Source: Oscillospiraceae bacterium (GTDB taxonomy: Bacteria > Bacillota > Clostridia > Oscillospirales > Oscillospiraceae). Taken from it: 64,000 bases of DNA. The position numbers and the translations under genes were made by a program. The notes under the pieces were generated by a model, which was not told the origin of the DNA, made no database searches, and was given only the letters and a program-made list of their open reading frames with translations. The stretch lies in assembly GCA_017620525.1 (NCBI GenBank), contig JAGAUY010000055.1, forward strand, positions 1 through 64,000, written 5' to 3'. This document shows, one piece after another, positions 1 through 9,089 of the stretch (position 1 is the first letter of the stretch; the number at the start of each line of letters is the position of its first letter).

Positions 1-503
1 GCCTTGTCATTCGCCTTGCCGGCGATGATGACCTCGGTGCATTCTTCGCCCACCTTTTTCAGGATCTTGTCGATGCCCTTTTCGAAGAGATAGGTGGTGT
101 AGGAGCCTTCGGGACGCTGGGCATTCCGGTCCTGAAGCATATCATAGAGTCCCTGAAGGCTGAATTCCTGACGTTCGCCGCTCTGCCAGACCGGCTTTGT
201 GAAGCACGAATCACTGCCCAGATGGCAGGCGGGGCCGTCCTTTTCCACCATCACCACCAGCGCGTCGTTGTCACAGTCGGCGGTGATGGAGACAATGTGC
301 TGGTAGTTTCCGCTGGTCTCACCCTTGAGCCACAGCTCCTGACGGGAGCGGCTCCAGAAGCAGGTCAGGCCCTTCTCCATGGAAACAGCGAGACTATCAC
401 GGTTCATGTAGGCGACGGTCAGGACTTTTTTGGAAACCGCATCCACAACCACCGCAGGGATCAGGCCCTTTTCGTCAAATTTCAGTTCGTCGATATTCAG
501 CAT
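1..503 (-). CDS. hisI: HisIE bifunctional phosphoribosyl-AMP cyclohydrolase / phosphoribosyl-ATP pyrophosphatase (3' end outside window)
   Basis: The first 167 codons translate to a HisI domain (about residues 1-110, with the metal-binding DCDNDALVV and [12 protein letters not shown] segments) followed by the start of a HisE domain (LYDMLQDRN, then the [14 protein letters not shown] helix). It would hydrolyse phosphoribosyl-ATP to phosphoribosyl-AMP and open the adenine ring, steps 2 and 3 of histidine synthesis, in the cytoplasm. The ATG at 503 lies 2 bases past the hisF stop, so it is the last visible cistron of the his operon. The C-terminal part of HisE is lost at the window edge, which is a sampling limit and not a truncation. 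Confidence 0.93.
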   Translation of the reverse strand, partial: MLNIDELKFDEKGLIPAVVVDAVSKKVLTVAYMNRDSLAVSMEKGLTCFWSRSRQELWLKGETSGNYQHIVSITADCDNDALVVMVEKDGPACHLGSDSCFTKPVWQSGERQEFSLQGLYDMLQDRNAQRPEGSYTTYLFEKGIDKILKKVGEECTEVIIAGKANDK

Positions 504-505
504 GG

Positions 506-1264
506 TCAAATCCTCACAATGATGTCATTATTTTGCAGTTCCCGCTTCAGGTCGGGGATGGCAATCTGCCCGAAGTGGAACACGGAAGCGGCCAGTCCCG
601 CGTCGATATCCGGGATGGCTTTGAACAGCTCCACGAAATGGGCCATGGAACCGGCGCCGCCGGAAGCAATGACGGGAACATTCACCGCGTCGCAGACGGC
701 CCGGAGCATATCCAGATCGAAGCCCTGCTTGACACCGTCGGTGTCGATGGAATTGACCACCACTTCGCCGGCGCCCAGGGCTACGCCCTGCTTGATCCAA
801 CCGATGGCTTCCATACCGGTGTCTTCCCGGCCGCCCTTGGCGAACACCCGGAATTCCCCGTCCACCCGCTTGATGTCGGCGGACAGGACCACGCACTGAT
901 TGCCGTATTTCCGGGCGGCATCCCGGATCAGCATGGGATTGCGGATGGCGCCGGAATTGACGCTGACTTTGTCCGCGCCGCATTTTAAGACCCGGTCAAA
1001 ATCCTCCACGGTGTTGATGCCGCCGCCGACGGTCAGGGGGATGAAAATCTGGGAGGCTACCCGGCAAAGGATATCCGTAAAGAGCTTCCGCCCTTCAAAG
1101 GAGGCGGTGATGTCGTAGAACACCAGCTCATCGGCGCCGCTGGTGGAGTAGAGGGAGGCCAGCGCCACAGGATCGGAGACGTCGGACAGCCCCTGGAAAT
1201 TGGTGCCCTTGACCACCCGGCCGTTTTTGATATCCAGGCAGGGGATGATGCGTTTTGTGATCAT
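506..1264 (-). CDS. hisF: Imidazole glycerol phosphate synthase, cyclase subunit HisF
   Basis: This is a 252-residue TIM-barrel protein of the usual HisF length. The N-terminal [14 protein letters not shown] holds the first catalytic Asp, and VVLSADIKR near residue 130 holds the second. Phosphate-binding VGGGI and ASGGAG loops are present. HisF uses ammonia made by HisH to convert PRFAR to imidazole glycerol phosphate and AICAR. The ATG overlaps the hisA stop by 4 bases, which indicates translational coupling. The only oddity is that hisF is separated from hisH by hisA, as is normal in Firmicutes operons. Confidence 0.97.
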   Translation of the reverse strand: MITKRIIPCLDIKNGRVVKGTNFQGLSDVSDPVALASLYSTSGADELVFYDITASFEGRKLFTDILCRVASQIFIPLTVGGGINTVEDFDRVLKCGADKVSVNSGAIRNPMLIRDAARKYGNQCVVLSADIKRVDGEFRVFAKGGREDTGMEAIGWIKQGVALGAGEVVVNSIDTDGVKQGFDLDMLRAVCDAVNVPVIASGGAGSMAHFVELFKAIPDIDAGLAASVFHFGQIAIPDLKRELQNNDIIVRI

Positions 1265-1974
1265 TTTGCCACCTCCAGTGCGTCCTTCAGATCGATGGCA
1301 CCGGTGTAATAGGCCTTGCCGATGATGGCGCCGTAGAGATCCATCTGCCGCAGCTGGCGGATATCTTCCATGGTGGACACACCGCCGGAGGCCGTGATGT
1401 CCATGGCGTATTTCCGGGAAAGCTCCCTGTACAGCGCCAGATTGGTGCCTCTCATGGCGCCGTCGCGGGAAATATCGGTGCAGATGACATTTTTGATGCC
1501 GATGGATTCCATTTTGCGCAGGAAGTCATCCAGCGTCAGCTGGGATGTTTCCAGCCAGCCCCTGATGGCAATGAAGCCGTCCTTTACATCCGCACCCACA
1601 GCGATTTTTTCGCCGTATTTTCCGGCGGCTTCCCGGAGGAAAGTTTCGTCTTTTACGGCGGCGGTGCCCAGGATTACCTGGGAGACACCGGCATTCAGGT
1701 AACGATCCACCGTTTCCATGCTGCGGATGCCTCCGCCGATCTCCACAAACAGGCCGGTCTCCTTCGCCACCTGTTCCACAATTTCAATGTTGGGAGTAGT
1801 ACCGTCCCGGGCACCTTCCAGATCCACCATGTGGATGTAGCCTGCGCCGCAGCGTTCAAAATCCCGGGCAATCTCAATGGGATTGTCGCTGTAGACGGTC
1901 ATATTGTCATAGTCGCCCTTGTAAAGCCGGACGGCTTTCTTGTCGTATAAATCAATGGCGGGAAGCAGGATCAT
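1261..1974 (-). CDS. hisA: Phosphoribosylformimino-5-aminoimidazole carboxamide ribotide isomerase HisA
   Basis: This 237-residue (beta/alpha)8 protein starts LLPAIDLYDKKAVRLYKGDY, with the catalytic Asp in PAIDL. A second catalytic Asp lies in VGADVKDG near residue 128. GGGIRS and ASGGVS are the phosphate loops. It isomerises ProFAR to PRFAR. It overlaps hisF and hisH by 4 bases on each side, so the three genes form one coupled block of the operon. Confidence 0.97.
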   Translation of the reverse strand: MILLPAIDLYDKKAVRLYKGDYDNMTVYSDNPIEIARDFERCGAGYIHMVDLEGARDGTTPNIEIVEQVAKETGLFVEIGGGIRSMETVDRYLNAGVSQVILGTAAVKDETFLREAAGKYGEKIAVGADVKDGFIAIRGWLETSQLTLDDFLRKMESIGIKNVICTDISRDGAMRGTNLALYRELSRKYAMDITASGGVSTMEDIRQLRQMDLYGAIIGKAYYTGAIDLKDALEVAK

Positions 1975-2588
1975 GTTTTTTCCTCCTCGCAGAAGGCTTT
2001 CAGGATGGCAAGTCCCACGTCGCCGCTTTTTTCCGGATGGAACTGGCAGCCGCAGACATTGCCCCGTTCCACAGCGGCGGTGAGTTCTGCGCCGTATTCA
2101 GCGGCGGCGATGACCGAGTCGGCGCAGTCTGCGGCATAGTAGGAGTGGACGAAGTAAACAAAGTCCCCGTCTTTGATATACCGCAGCAGATTGCTGCCGC
2201 GCTTGAAGCGCAGCGCGTTCCAGCCGATGTGGGGGATTTTCAGTTCGGCGGGGATGACACCCGCCATGGGAACCACGGAGCCTTTCAGCAGACCGAGACC
2301 CTCGTGTTCGCCGTATTCATAGCTTTTCTCGAACAGCATCTGCATACCAAGACAGATGCCCATGATGGGCTTTCCCGCAGCTGCCTGTTCCTTGATGACG
2401 GCATCCAGACCGCTGTCGCGGAGCTTCTTCGCCGCGTCGGCAAAGGCGCCGACACCGGGAAGGATCAGTTTGTCGGCGCTTTCGATAATGGAAACATCGG
2501 AAGTGACGGTCACATCCGCGCCGATCTTTTCCAGAGAAGAGCGGAGGGAAAAGAGATTTCCCACGCCGTAGTCAATGACTGCGATCAT
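1971..2588 (-). CDS. hisH: Imidazole glycerol phosphate synthase, glutaminase subunit HisH
   Basis: This is a class I glutamine amidotransferase of 205 residues. The oxyanion strand (DYGVGNLFSL), the nucleophile elbow GICLGMQ with the catalytic Cys, and the CQFHPEKSG motif with the His-Glu pair are all visible. It feeds ammonia to HisF. The start ATG at 2588 overlaps the last base of the hisB stop, and its own end overlaps the hisA start. Confidence 0.97.
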   Translation of the reverse strand: MIAVIDYGVGNLFSLRSSLEKIGADVTVTSDVSIIESADKLILPGVGAFADAAKKLRDSGLDAVIKEQAAAGKPIMGICLGMQMLFEKSYEYGEHEGLGLLKGSVVPMAGVIPAELKIPHIGWNALRFKRGSNLLRYIKDGDFVYFVHSYYAADCADSVIAAAEYGAELTAAVERGNVCGCQFHPEKSGDVGLAILKAFCEEEKT

Positions 2589-3175
2589 TACAGCATCCCC
2601 TTTGTGGAAGGAATTTCACCCGCGAAATCCGGGTCGATCCGGACTGCGGCCTTCAGGCTCCGGGCAACGGACTTGAAGGCGCCTTCGATGATGTGGTGGG
2701 AATTCCGGCCTGCCAGCTGCCGGATGTGCAGCGTCAGTCCCGCGTTCTGGGCAAAAGCAATCCAGAATTCCTGGTCCAGCTCCGTGTCAAAATCGCCTAC
2801 CTTCTGGGTGGGAATCTCCAGAGCGTAGTGGCAGCCGCCCCGGCCGGAGATGTCCACAGCGGAGAGGATCAGCGCCTCATCCATGGGCAGTGTGATGTCG
2901 CCGTAGCGGACGATGCCCTTCTTGTCCCCCAGGGCCTGGGCGAAGGCCTTGCCGAGGCAGATGCCGATGTCTTCGACGGTGTGATGATCATCCACATAGG
3001 TGTCGCCTGTGCAGGAGACATTCAGGTCAAACCGGCCATGGCGGGCAAAGAGGGTCAGCATATGGTCCAGAAAACCGCAGCCGGTCCTGCACACGCTGAT
3101 GCCGGTGCCGTCCAGATTCAGCTGCAGGGAAATATCGGTTTCCGCGGTGGTGCGTCTGATCTCAGCGTTTCTCAT
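2588..3175 (-). CDS. hisB: Imidazoleglycerol-phosphate dehydratase HisB (monofunctional)
   Basis: I place the start at the ATG at 3175, which overlaps the hisC stop by 4 bases. This gives 195 residues beginning MRNAEIRRTTAETDI, the usual length of the monofunctional enzyme. The Mn-binding histidine motifs are DHHTVEDIG and NSHHIIEGAFK. It dehydrates imidazole glycerol phosphate to imidazole acetol phosphate. The open frame runs further upstream inside hisC, but that part is a shadow of hisC. No histidinol-phosphatase domain is fused, so that step must be encoded elsewhere. Confidence 0.96.
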   Translation of the reverse strand: MRNAEIRRTTAETDISLQLNLDGTGISVCRTGCGFLDHMLTLFARHGRFDLNVSCTGDTYVDDHHTVEDIGICLGKAFAQALGDKKGIVRYGDITLPMDEALILSAVDISGRGGCHYALEIPTQKVGDFDTELDQEFWIAFAQNAGLTLHIRQLAGRNSHHIIEGAFKSVARSLKAAVRIDPDFAGEIPSTKGML

Positions 3176-4230
3176 AAAGTCTGTTCCTCCAGAATATCCT
3201 TGATGGCTCCGATCAGAGCCTGCATCTGCTCCATCGTGCCGATGGTGATGCGGTTGTAATCTTTGATCCGCTCTTTGGTGAAGTGCCGTACCAGAATGCC
3301 CCGCTTTTTCAGCTCCACATACAGCTTTCCACCGTCGATCCGTTCCGTCTTGGCGAAGACAAAATTGGCCATGGAAGGAAGTACGTCGAATCCCAGAGCC
3401 TGAAGCTGTCCGGTGGTCCATTCCCGGTTTTCCATGATGACGCGGCAGTTTGCCATATAGTAGTCGTTTTCCACCAGTGCGGCACAGCCTGCAAATTCGG
3501 TCATGCGGTTGACATTGTAGGGATTGGTGGAATAGCGGATGGTATTCAGGTCGGCGATGAGATCTTCGCTTCCGATGCCGAACCCCAGCCGGGCTCCTGC
3601 CATGGAACGGGATTTGGAGAACGTCATGGTGACCAGCAGATTGTCATATTTACTGACCAGCTGTACCGCGCTTTCGCCGCCGAAATCCACGTAAGCTTCG
3701 TCGATGATAACCACATGATCCGGATTGCTCCTTACAATCTTCTCAATCTGCCCGAGGGACAGGCAAAGACCGGTGGGGGCATTGGGATTGGCGATGACGA
3801 TGGTCTTGTTCAGGTTTACATAATCATCGGGATCGATTGAGAAATCCGCCTTCAGGGGGATCTGCTCATAGGGGATTCCGTTCAGTTGGGCAAAGACCGG
3901 ATAAAAGCCATAGGTGATGTCGGGGAATGCGATTTCGTCGGCAAAGGCCATAAAGGCGAAATTCAGCACTTCGTCGGAACCGTTGACTGCGATGACCTGA
4001 CTGGGCTTCACACCGTAGATTTCTGCCAGCTTTGTCCGCAGGGCGGTGCTTTCCGGGTCGGAGTAGAGCTGCAGTCTGCCGCACTGCTCCATCACCGCCT
4101 TCTCCACCCCGGGGGAGGGCGGGAAGGGGGATTCGTTGGTATTCAGCTTCACATACTGCATATCCTTCGGCTGCTCACCGGGGGTATAGGGCGTCAGAGA
4201 AGCGTATTTTTCGGTAAAATAACGACTCAT
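3172..4230 (-). CDS. hisC: Histidinol-phosphate aminotransferase HisC
   Basis: This is a fold-type I PLP aminotransferase of about 352 residues. The PLP lysine lies in TFSKSRSMAGARLGF. VNGSDEVLNF, ANPNAPTG and VIIDEAYVDF are class II aminotransferase signatures. It converts imidazole acetol phosphate to histidinol phosphate. An in-frame TTG exists at 4236. I prefer the ATG at 4230 because GAGG lies 8 bases upstream, inside the end of hisD. This is the only gene pair in the operon with a 2-base gap instead of an overlap. Confidence 0.96.
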   Translation of the reverse strand: MSRYFTEKYASLTPYTPGEQPKDMQYVKLNTNESPFPPSPGVEKAVMEQCGRLQLYSDPESTALRTKLAEIYGVKPSQVIAVNGSDEVLNFAFMAFADEIAFPDITYGFYPVFAQLNGIPYEQIPLKADFSIDPDDYVNLNKTIVIANPNAPTGLCLSLGQIEKIVRSNPDHVVIIDEAYVDFGGESAVQLVSKYDNLLVTMTFSKSRSMAGARLGFGIGSEDLIADLNTIRYSTNPYNVNRMTEFAGCAALVENDYYMANCRVIMENREWTTGQLQALGFDVLPSMANFVFAKTERIDGGKLYVELKKRGILVRHFTKERIKDYNRITIGTMEQMQALIGAIKDILEEQTL

Positions 4231-4232
4231 AA

Positions 4233-5504
4233 TCAATCCTCAAATCGGATGGCGGCGCTTTTGGCGTGGGCCTGGAGGCCTTCCTTGTTTGCAAAATAGG
4301 CTACCTTGCCGGCAACCTTGGAAAGGGCATCGGCGGTGTAATAGGTAAACTGGGACTTCTTCACGAAGTCATCCACGCTCAGCGGCGAGGAGAACCGGGC
4401 GGTGCCGGAGGTGGGCAGGGTATGGTTGGGGCCGGCGAAGTAGTCGCCCAGCGCTTCGGGGCAGTGCTTGCCCATGAAGATGGAACCTGCGTGCTTCACG
4501 CTGTCCAGATAATCAAAGGGATTGTCCACGCACAGCTCCAGATGCTCCGGTGCGATCTCGTTGGCAATGCCGATGGCCAGCTTCAGGTTTTCGGCCACGA
4601 TGATTTTGCCGTTCCTGTCGATGGATGCCCGCGCAATTTCCGCCCGGGGAAGCTCCGGGATCTGGAGTTCCAGCTCTGCGCTGACCTTTTCGGCGAATTC
4701 CCGATCATCGGTAACCAGTACGGCGCTGGCCATCCGGTCATGCTCCGCCTGACTCAGCAGGTCCGCGGCAACGAACCGGGGGTTGGCAGAGGCATCAGCC
4801 ACCACGAGGATCTCGCTGGGGCCGGCAATCATGTCGATGGCGACCCGGCCGAAGACCTGCTTTTTGGCTTCTGCCACATAAGCATTGCCGGGACCGACGA
4901 TCTTGTCCACCTGCGGTACGCTCTGGGTGCCGTAGGCCAGGGCGGCCACGGCCTGGGCGCCGCCTGCTTTGAAAATCTGATCCACACCGGCGATCTTTGC
5001 GGCGGCGAGGATGACGGGGTTGATCTTGCCGTCCGGGCCGGGAGGCGTGACCATGACGATGGTCGTGCAGCCGGCGATCTTCGCGGGGATGGAATCCATC
5101 AGCACCGTGGAAGGGTAGGCGGCGGTGCCGCCGGGGACATAGAGACCCACCCGCTCGATGGGTGTGATCTTCTGACCCATGACCACACCGTCACGGTTGA
5201 TGACGAAGGAATTGCGGACCTGCTTTTCGTGGAAGAAGCGGATGTTGGCGGCAGCTTCTTTCAGAATGTCCAGAAACTCCGGCTCCACCGCGGCGAAGGC
5301 TTCGTCGATCTCTGCCTGGCTGACCTCCAGAGACTGCAGCTTTGCTTTGTCGAATTTTGCGGCATATTCATAGAGTGCCGCGTCGCCGTTTTCGCGGACA
5401 TTGGCGATGATCTCTGCGACCACACCTTCTACATTGGCGGCGATATTTTCGCGGGCGAAGATCTCGGAATTGGGGACATCGCCGTAGTTCATAATCTTAA
5501 TCAT
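4233..5504 (-). CDS. hisD: Histidinol dehydrogenase HisD
   Basis: The 423-residue product has the HisD signature region VDKIVGPGNAYVAEAKK and IAGPSEILVVADASANP. The zinc and catalytic region is LLSQAEHDRMASAVLVT (GAEHD-type), with the general-base region near APEHLELCVDNP. It oxidises histidinol to histidine in two NAD-dependent steps. The ATG overlaps the end of hisG by 8 bases. The length is normal and nothing is missing. Confidence 0.97.
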   Translation of the reverse strand: MIKIMNYGDVPNSEIFARENIAANVEGVVAEIIANVRENGDAALYEYAAKFDKAKLQSLEVSQAEIDEAFAAVEPEFLDILKEAAANIRFFHEKQVRNSFVINRDGVVMGQKITPIERVGLYVPGGTAAYPSTVLMDSIPAKIAGCTTIVMVTPPGPDGKINPVILAAAKIAGVDQIFKAGGAQAVAALAYGTQSVPQVDKIVGPGNAYVAEAKKQVFGRVAIDMIAGPSEILVVADASANPRFVAADLLSQAEHDRMASAVLVTDDREFAEKVSAELELQIPELPRAEIARASIDRNGKIIVAENLKLAIGIANEIAPEHLELCVDNPFDYLDSVKHAGSIFMGKHCPEALGDYFAGPNHTLPTSGTARFSSPLSVDDFVKKSQFTYYTADALSKVAGKVAYFANKEGLQAHAKSAAIRFED

Positions 5505-6126
5505 GTTGCTTCACCTGTTCTTTCAGGGATTGTTGGATTCTCTCGATCTGGGTGCGCTTAAACTGGAAGCCTGCCTTGTTGGCGATGAGCCGGGCGGAGA
5601 TGGGGACGATGGTTTCCACCACTTCCAGATTGTTTTCTTTCAGCGTGGTGCCGGTTTCCACGATGTCCACGATTACATCGGACAGGCCCAGAATCGGCGC
5701 AATCTCGATGGAGCCGTTGAGTTTGATGATGTCGATCTGCCGGCCCAGCCGTGCGTAGTGGTCCGCGGCGATGCCGGTGAATTTGGTGGCCACCCGGAGG
5801 GTCCGCTTGCCGTCATCCCGGAATCCTGCGGGAGCCGCTACTGCCATGCGGCATTTGCCCAGTTCCAGATCCAGCAGCTCGTAGATATCCGGCTCGTATT
5901 CCAGCAGGATGTCCTTGCCAGCGACGCCGATGTCCGCGGCTCCCCGCTCCACATAGATCGCCACATCCGAGGGCTTCACCCAGAAATAGCGGACCTGCTT
6001 TTCGGTGTTTTCGAAGATCAGCTTCCGGTTGGTTTCCCGGATGGAGGGGCATTCAAATCCTGCCGCTTCGAACATGGAATAGACCTTCTCACCCAGACGG
6101 CCCTTGGGCAGCGCGATGTTCAGCAT
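5497..6126 (-). CDS. hisG: ATP phosphoribosyltransferase, short catalytic form HisG
   Basis: The product has 209 residues. This is the short HisG form that lacks the C-terminal regulatory domain and needs HisZ for activity and histidine feedback. The phosphoribosyl-binding segment is DIVETGTTLKENNLEV. It catalyses the committed step, joining ATP and PRPP. It overlaps hisZ upstream by 7 bases and hisD downstream by 8 bases, which suits production of the HisG and HisZ subunits in fixed ratio. Confidence 0.96.
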   Translation of the reverse strand: MLNIALPKGRLGEKVYSMFEAAGFECPSIRETNRKLIFENTEKQVRYFWVKPSDVAIYVERGAADIGVAGKDILLEYEPDIYELLDLELGKCRMAVAAPAGFRDDGKRTLRVATKFTGIAADHYARLGRQIDIIKLNGSIEIAPILGLSDVIVDIVETGTTLKENNLEVVETIVPISARLIANKAGFQFKRTQIERIQQSLKEQVKQHD

Positions 6127-7226
6127 ACGCCCGCCTCCTTTCTCAGGTCGACCAGCTCCCGATAGCGCAGCTTCGGGGGGACGGCTTTCTGGGAACTGAC
6201 GGTTTTGCCGGATTCGATCAGTTCCCGCGCCGTTTCGGCCACAGCTGCGGTGGCTGTTTCGGAATCGTACAGAAGCAGCACATCCACGTCGTATTCGCTC
6301 TTCGGTGCCGGCAGCTGCTCCAGCAGATCCAGATACAGTGCAAAACCGATGGCGCCGGACCTGCGCTCCATTTTCTGCATCAGCTTGTCATATTGTCCGC
6401 CGGCCAGCACACCTTCGCAGATGCCGCTGAGGAAACCGTTGAAGACGATTCCGTTGTAGTAGCTCATGTTGTTGACCACGGAAAAATCAAAAATGATCCG
6501 CTCGCTGAAGGGGGTTGTGTCCAGCAGGGCGGACAATTCCTTCAGTTCCTGCAGCGGCTTCGCGGCGAAATCACCGCAGAGGGCTTCCAGCTGCGCCAGT
6601 ACCTGATCGCGCTGGCCGTAGGTGGAAACAAAACCGGTGAGGATCTGCTCCGAAGCGGGGGAAATGCCATATTCCCGGCAGAGCCGGATCAGATCGTGGG
6701 CGTTCTTACCGGCGATGAAGCCGGTGGCGGCCTGCCGGAAACCGGGGGCGGGGCAGATCCGGTCCAGAACAGCTGCCAGAATACCCAGGTGGGAGATCTG
6801 AAGGATGAATTCCTCCGAGATCAGCGCCAGACTCTGGGCTGCCAGGAAAACGGTCTCGCAGATGTCGTACAGGTCGATGTCGCCGATGCACTCCAGGCCT
6901 GCCTGCATGATCTCCTTGTACTGCCGGGTGCTGCCGCAGAGGCGGTAGATGTTTTCATTGTAGCAGACTTTCTGCTTGCACCCGGGCAGGTCCTCGCAGT
7001 TTTTGATGATGGACAGGGTTACGTCCGGCTTCAGGGCCATCAGACGGCCGTTAGTGTCGTTGAAGGTGATGATCCGGTCGCTGACCAGGAAATCCTTGTT
7101 GCGGATGTAGTATTCGTATTCCTCGAATTTGCTCATCTTATAAGGAGCGTAGCCGTAGCGGCGGTACAGCGACCGCAGGGCAAAAACGGCGCGTTCCTCA
7201 CTTTTCAAAATAGTCTGATCGATCAT
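6120..7226 (-). CDS. hisZ: ATP phosphoribosyltransferase regulatory subunit HisZ
   Basis: The 368-residue protein resembles the catalytic core of histidyl-tRNA synthetase, with class II motifs such as RRYGYAPYKM, LKPDVTLSI and GGQYDKLMQKMERRSGAIGFALY. It lacks an anticodon-binding domain, which is the mark of HisZ. It binds histidine and partners with short HisG. It is the first gene of the operon. The ATG at 7226 is 22 bases from the palindromic operator at the promoter. Confidence 0.94.
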   Translation of the reverse strand: MIDQTILKSEERAVFALRSLYRRYGYAPYKMSKFEEYEYYIRNKDFLVSDRIITFNDTNGRLMALKPDVTLSIIKNCEDLPGCKQKVCYNENIYRLCGSTRQYKEIMQAGLECIGDIDLYDICETVFLAAQSLALISEEFILQISHLGILAAVLDRICPAPGFRQAATGFIAGKNAHDLIRLCREYGISPASEQILTGFVSTYGQRDQVLAQLEALCGDFAAKPLQELKELSALLDTTPFSERIIFDFSVVNNMSYYNGIVFNGFLSGICEGVLAGGQYDKLMQKMERRSGAIGFALYLDLLEQLPAPKSEYDVDVLLLYDSETATAAVAETARELIESGKTVSSQKAVPPKLRYRELVDLRKEAGVC

Positions 7227-7247
7227 AACTTATCTCCGATGCTTTAT

Positions 7248-7308
7248 TACTTTAGCGCGCTAAAGTATCTGTGTCTGTTTATTATACTACAGATATGTCC
7301 GATGTCAA
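7248..7308 (-). promoter_or_regulatory. his operon promoter with perfect 20-bp palindromic operator
   Basis: On the minus strand a -35 TTGACA (7308-7303) and a -10 TATAAT (7286-7281) are separated by 16 bases. Just downstream of the predicted start lies TACTTTAGCGCGCTAAAGTA (7248-7267), a perfect 20-bp palindrome. A repressor bound there would block transcription of hisZ and the whole operon. A histidine-responsive TrpR-superfamily repressor (HisR/YerC type) is a plausible ligand, but that is inference, since no such gene is in the window. Confidence 0.85.
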
Positions 7309-7340
7309 CCCTTCTGCGCAAAAACAGAGCCGGAGGACAG

Positions 7341-7370
7341 TTGAAAATACAGCATCCGTTGTGGTATAGT
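7341..7370 (+). promoter_or_regulatory. Promoter for the DUF3786-like gene
   Basis: TTGAAA (7341-7346) and TATAGT (7365-7370) are separated by 18 bases, 33 bases before the start codon. It lies back to back with the his promoter. Confidence 0.55.
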
Positions 7371-7402
7371 TTAGGCAGTTCCTACAAAAATGAGGTGTGA
7401 CA

Positions 7403-8020
7403 ATGGCGCGGGACAATAATTACCTGATTCAGGCAGGACAGGCAAAAAAACGGTTTCTGACTTACGATCAGGAAAAGCTGATCGCCAAATTCCGGCTGAA
7501 ATTCGATACAGACTATCTTTATGTAAACTTATTATGTAAACAATATCGGATTGACCGGAAGACCGGTGATATGGAATACCGCTGCGGCGGCAGCTGGCTG
7601 GACGGCAACAGTTTTGAAGAGGTCATGACCGTGCTGGATCTGCTGTGCGACAGCCGGGATGACCGCTGGATCTCCCACCGGTGGAAGAACATGCAGTCCT
7701 TCGGACTGCAGTTTCACCAGAATCTGCTGGAAGAGCAGCGGGATCCCATGGCAGAGTATATCGACAGCCATCCGGAGCGGCTTCACGGAGCCTGCCTGGC
7801 GCTGGGGGGAGAAGCGCTGAAAGGCGCGGATATCAGCTATGCCATCGAGGTGTTTGACGGCCTGCGGATGGCGGTGCAGTTCTGGCATGGAGACGAGGAA
7901 TTTGCGCCCCGGCTGCGCTATCTCTGGGATGAAAATGCGGGGCAGTATATCCGCTATGAAACCATGTACTTTGCGGTGAATCTGCTTCTGCGGCGGCTGC
8001 GGGAGAATATGGGGGAATAG
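7403..8020 (+). CDS. DUF3786-like cytoplasmic protein
   Basis: The 205-residue soluble protein has no signal peptide or membrane segment. Its pattern is typical of DUF3786 proteins seen in strict anaerobes: an N-terminal helix, a YRIDRKTGDMEYR core, a conserved FGLQFHQNLLEE-like region and a DGLRMAVQFWHGDEEF segment. The biochemical function of this family is not known to me. The ATG at 7403 is preferred over the GTG at 7397, because GAGGTG sits 5 bases before it. It is transcribed away from the his operon and ends at a shared bidirectional hairpin facing mscS. Confidence 0.7.
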   Translation: MARDNNYLIQAGQAKKRFLTYDQEKLIAKFRLKFDTDYLYVNLLCKQYRIDRKTGDMEYRCGGSWLDGNSFEEVMTVLDLLCDSRDDRWISHRWKNMQSFGLQFHQNLLEEQRDPMAEYIDSHPERLHGACLALGGEALKGADISYAIEVFDGLRMAVQFWHGDEEFAPRLRYLWDENAGQYIRYETMYFAVNLLLRRLRENMGE

Positions 8021-8037
8021 TTCCGATAAAACAGTAT

Positions 8038-8060
8038 GGCCGCTCCAAACCGGAGCGGCC
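8038..8060. terminator. Bidirectional terminator hairpin
   Basis: A 9-bp GC-rich stem (8038-8046 with 8052-8060) lies between two convergent genes. T-rich bases follow on both strands (TTTT at 8026-8029 read on the minus strand). Confidence 0.6.
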
Positions 8061-8068
8061 ATTGGTCT

Positions 8069-8869
8069 TTACTTCATATGAACGTACATATGGGGATAGG
8101 ACATCTTGATGTCCTGAGCATCGAAGATGTTCTTGACGTTCTGGTTGATGGTGAACATCACGTCCCAGTAATCGTCGGTCTTGGTCCACACGCGCAGGGT
8201 ATACTCGATGGCGTTCTCGCCGTAGTTGGCGATGGCGGCGAAGGGAGCGGGATCCAGCAGGACCTTGTCGATGGTGCCGGCCTGGATCAGTGCGTCGATG
8301 ACCTTCTGGGTGGGGACGCAGTATGCGGCACGGATGGCGACGTCCACGCGGCGGGTGCCGGTGGCGGTGTAGTTGACGATGTCGCCGGCCACGACGGTGG
8401 AGTTGGGGATGGAGATGATCTTGTTGTCGGGGGTCTGCAGCTTGGTGTAGGTCATGCCGATCTCGGTGACGGTGCCGGAATCAGCACCGATGTCCACATA
8501 GTCGCCGGAATGGAAGGGGCGGGTATACAGCAGGGTGAAGCCGCCGATGACATTGGCCAGCATATTCTGCAGAGCCAGGGAGACAGCCAGAGTCAGGACG
8601 CTGGCCAGGGCGATGATGCCGGTGACATCGATGCCCAGGGAGGAGGCTACGATCAGACCCAGCAGCAGGTACAGAACCACGCTGGCCAGGGACTTGATGA
8701 GGCTGTGCGCGGCTTTTTCCAGCTTGGATGCATTCAGAGCCTTGTTCAAAATGGCCATGACGATGCGGATAACCAGAATGCCGGCTGCCAGAATGATTAC
8801 AGCGGGCAGCAGCTTGGTCATCGCAATGCTGGCCAGAGAGGCAGCCCACATTTCAATATTGCTTAACAT
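8069..8869 (-). CDS. mscS: Small-conductance mechanosensitive channel, MscS family
   Basis: The 266-residue protein has three N-terminal membrane segments (about residues 10-35, 55-75 and 80-105). The pore helix is followed by the MscS signature VIGGFTLLYTRPFHSGDYVDIG and the beta domain GTVTEIGMTYTKLQTPDNKIISIPNS. This is the minimal MscS layout. It would release solutes under hypo-osmotic shock in the cytoplasmic membrane. An in-frame TTG exists at 8878, but the ATG at 8869 has AAGGAG 9 bases upstream. Its promoter is TTGATA (8934-8929), 17 bases, TATAAT (8911-8906). Confidence 0.93.
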   Translation of the reverse strand: MLSNIEMWAASLASIAMTKLLPAVIILAAGILVIRIVMAILNKALNASKLEKAAHSLIKSLASVVLYLLLGLIVASSLGIDVTGIIALASVLTLAVSLALQNMLANVIGGFTLLYTRPFHSGDYVDIGADSGTVTEIGMTYTKLQTPDNKIISIPNSTVVAGDIVNYTATGTRRVDVAIRAAYCVPTQKVIDALIQAGTIDKVLLDPAPFAAIANYGENAIEYTLRVWTKTDDYWDVMFTINQNVKNIFDAQDIKMSYPHMYVHMK

Positions 8870-8905
8870 AATGTACAACTCCTTGCAGTAAAAAAATACC
8901 GTATC

Positions 8906-8934
8906 ATTATAGCGGGGTTATACGGAATTATCAA
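8906..8934 (-). promoter_or_regulatory. mscS promoter
   Basis: On the minus strand TTGATA and TATAAT are spaced by 17 bases, 37 bases before the mscS ATG. Confidence 0.7.
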
Positions 8935-9089
8935 GTGGCAATTGCGCAAATAACAGCCCATACCGGGCGGAAAAGTGCATCAGATGTGAATCATGCTGCT
9001 TAAAGGCTTCTTAAGAAATCTTCCTCTTTTATCTTAAATTCACCGGTGATATAATAAATTTACCAAGAGAGAAAATCGGAGGTACCCAA

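Noticed and set aside
222..899. Long plus-strand open frame opposite hisF and hisIE
   Set aside because: It is antisense to well-conserved his genes, has no ribosome site and no recognisable motif. Many such mirror frames occur in this GC-rich DNA.
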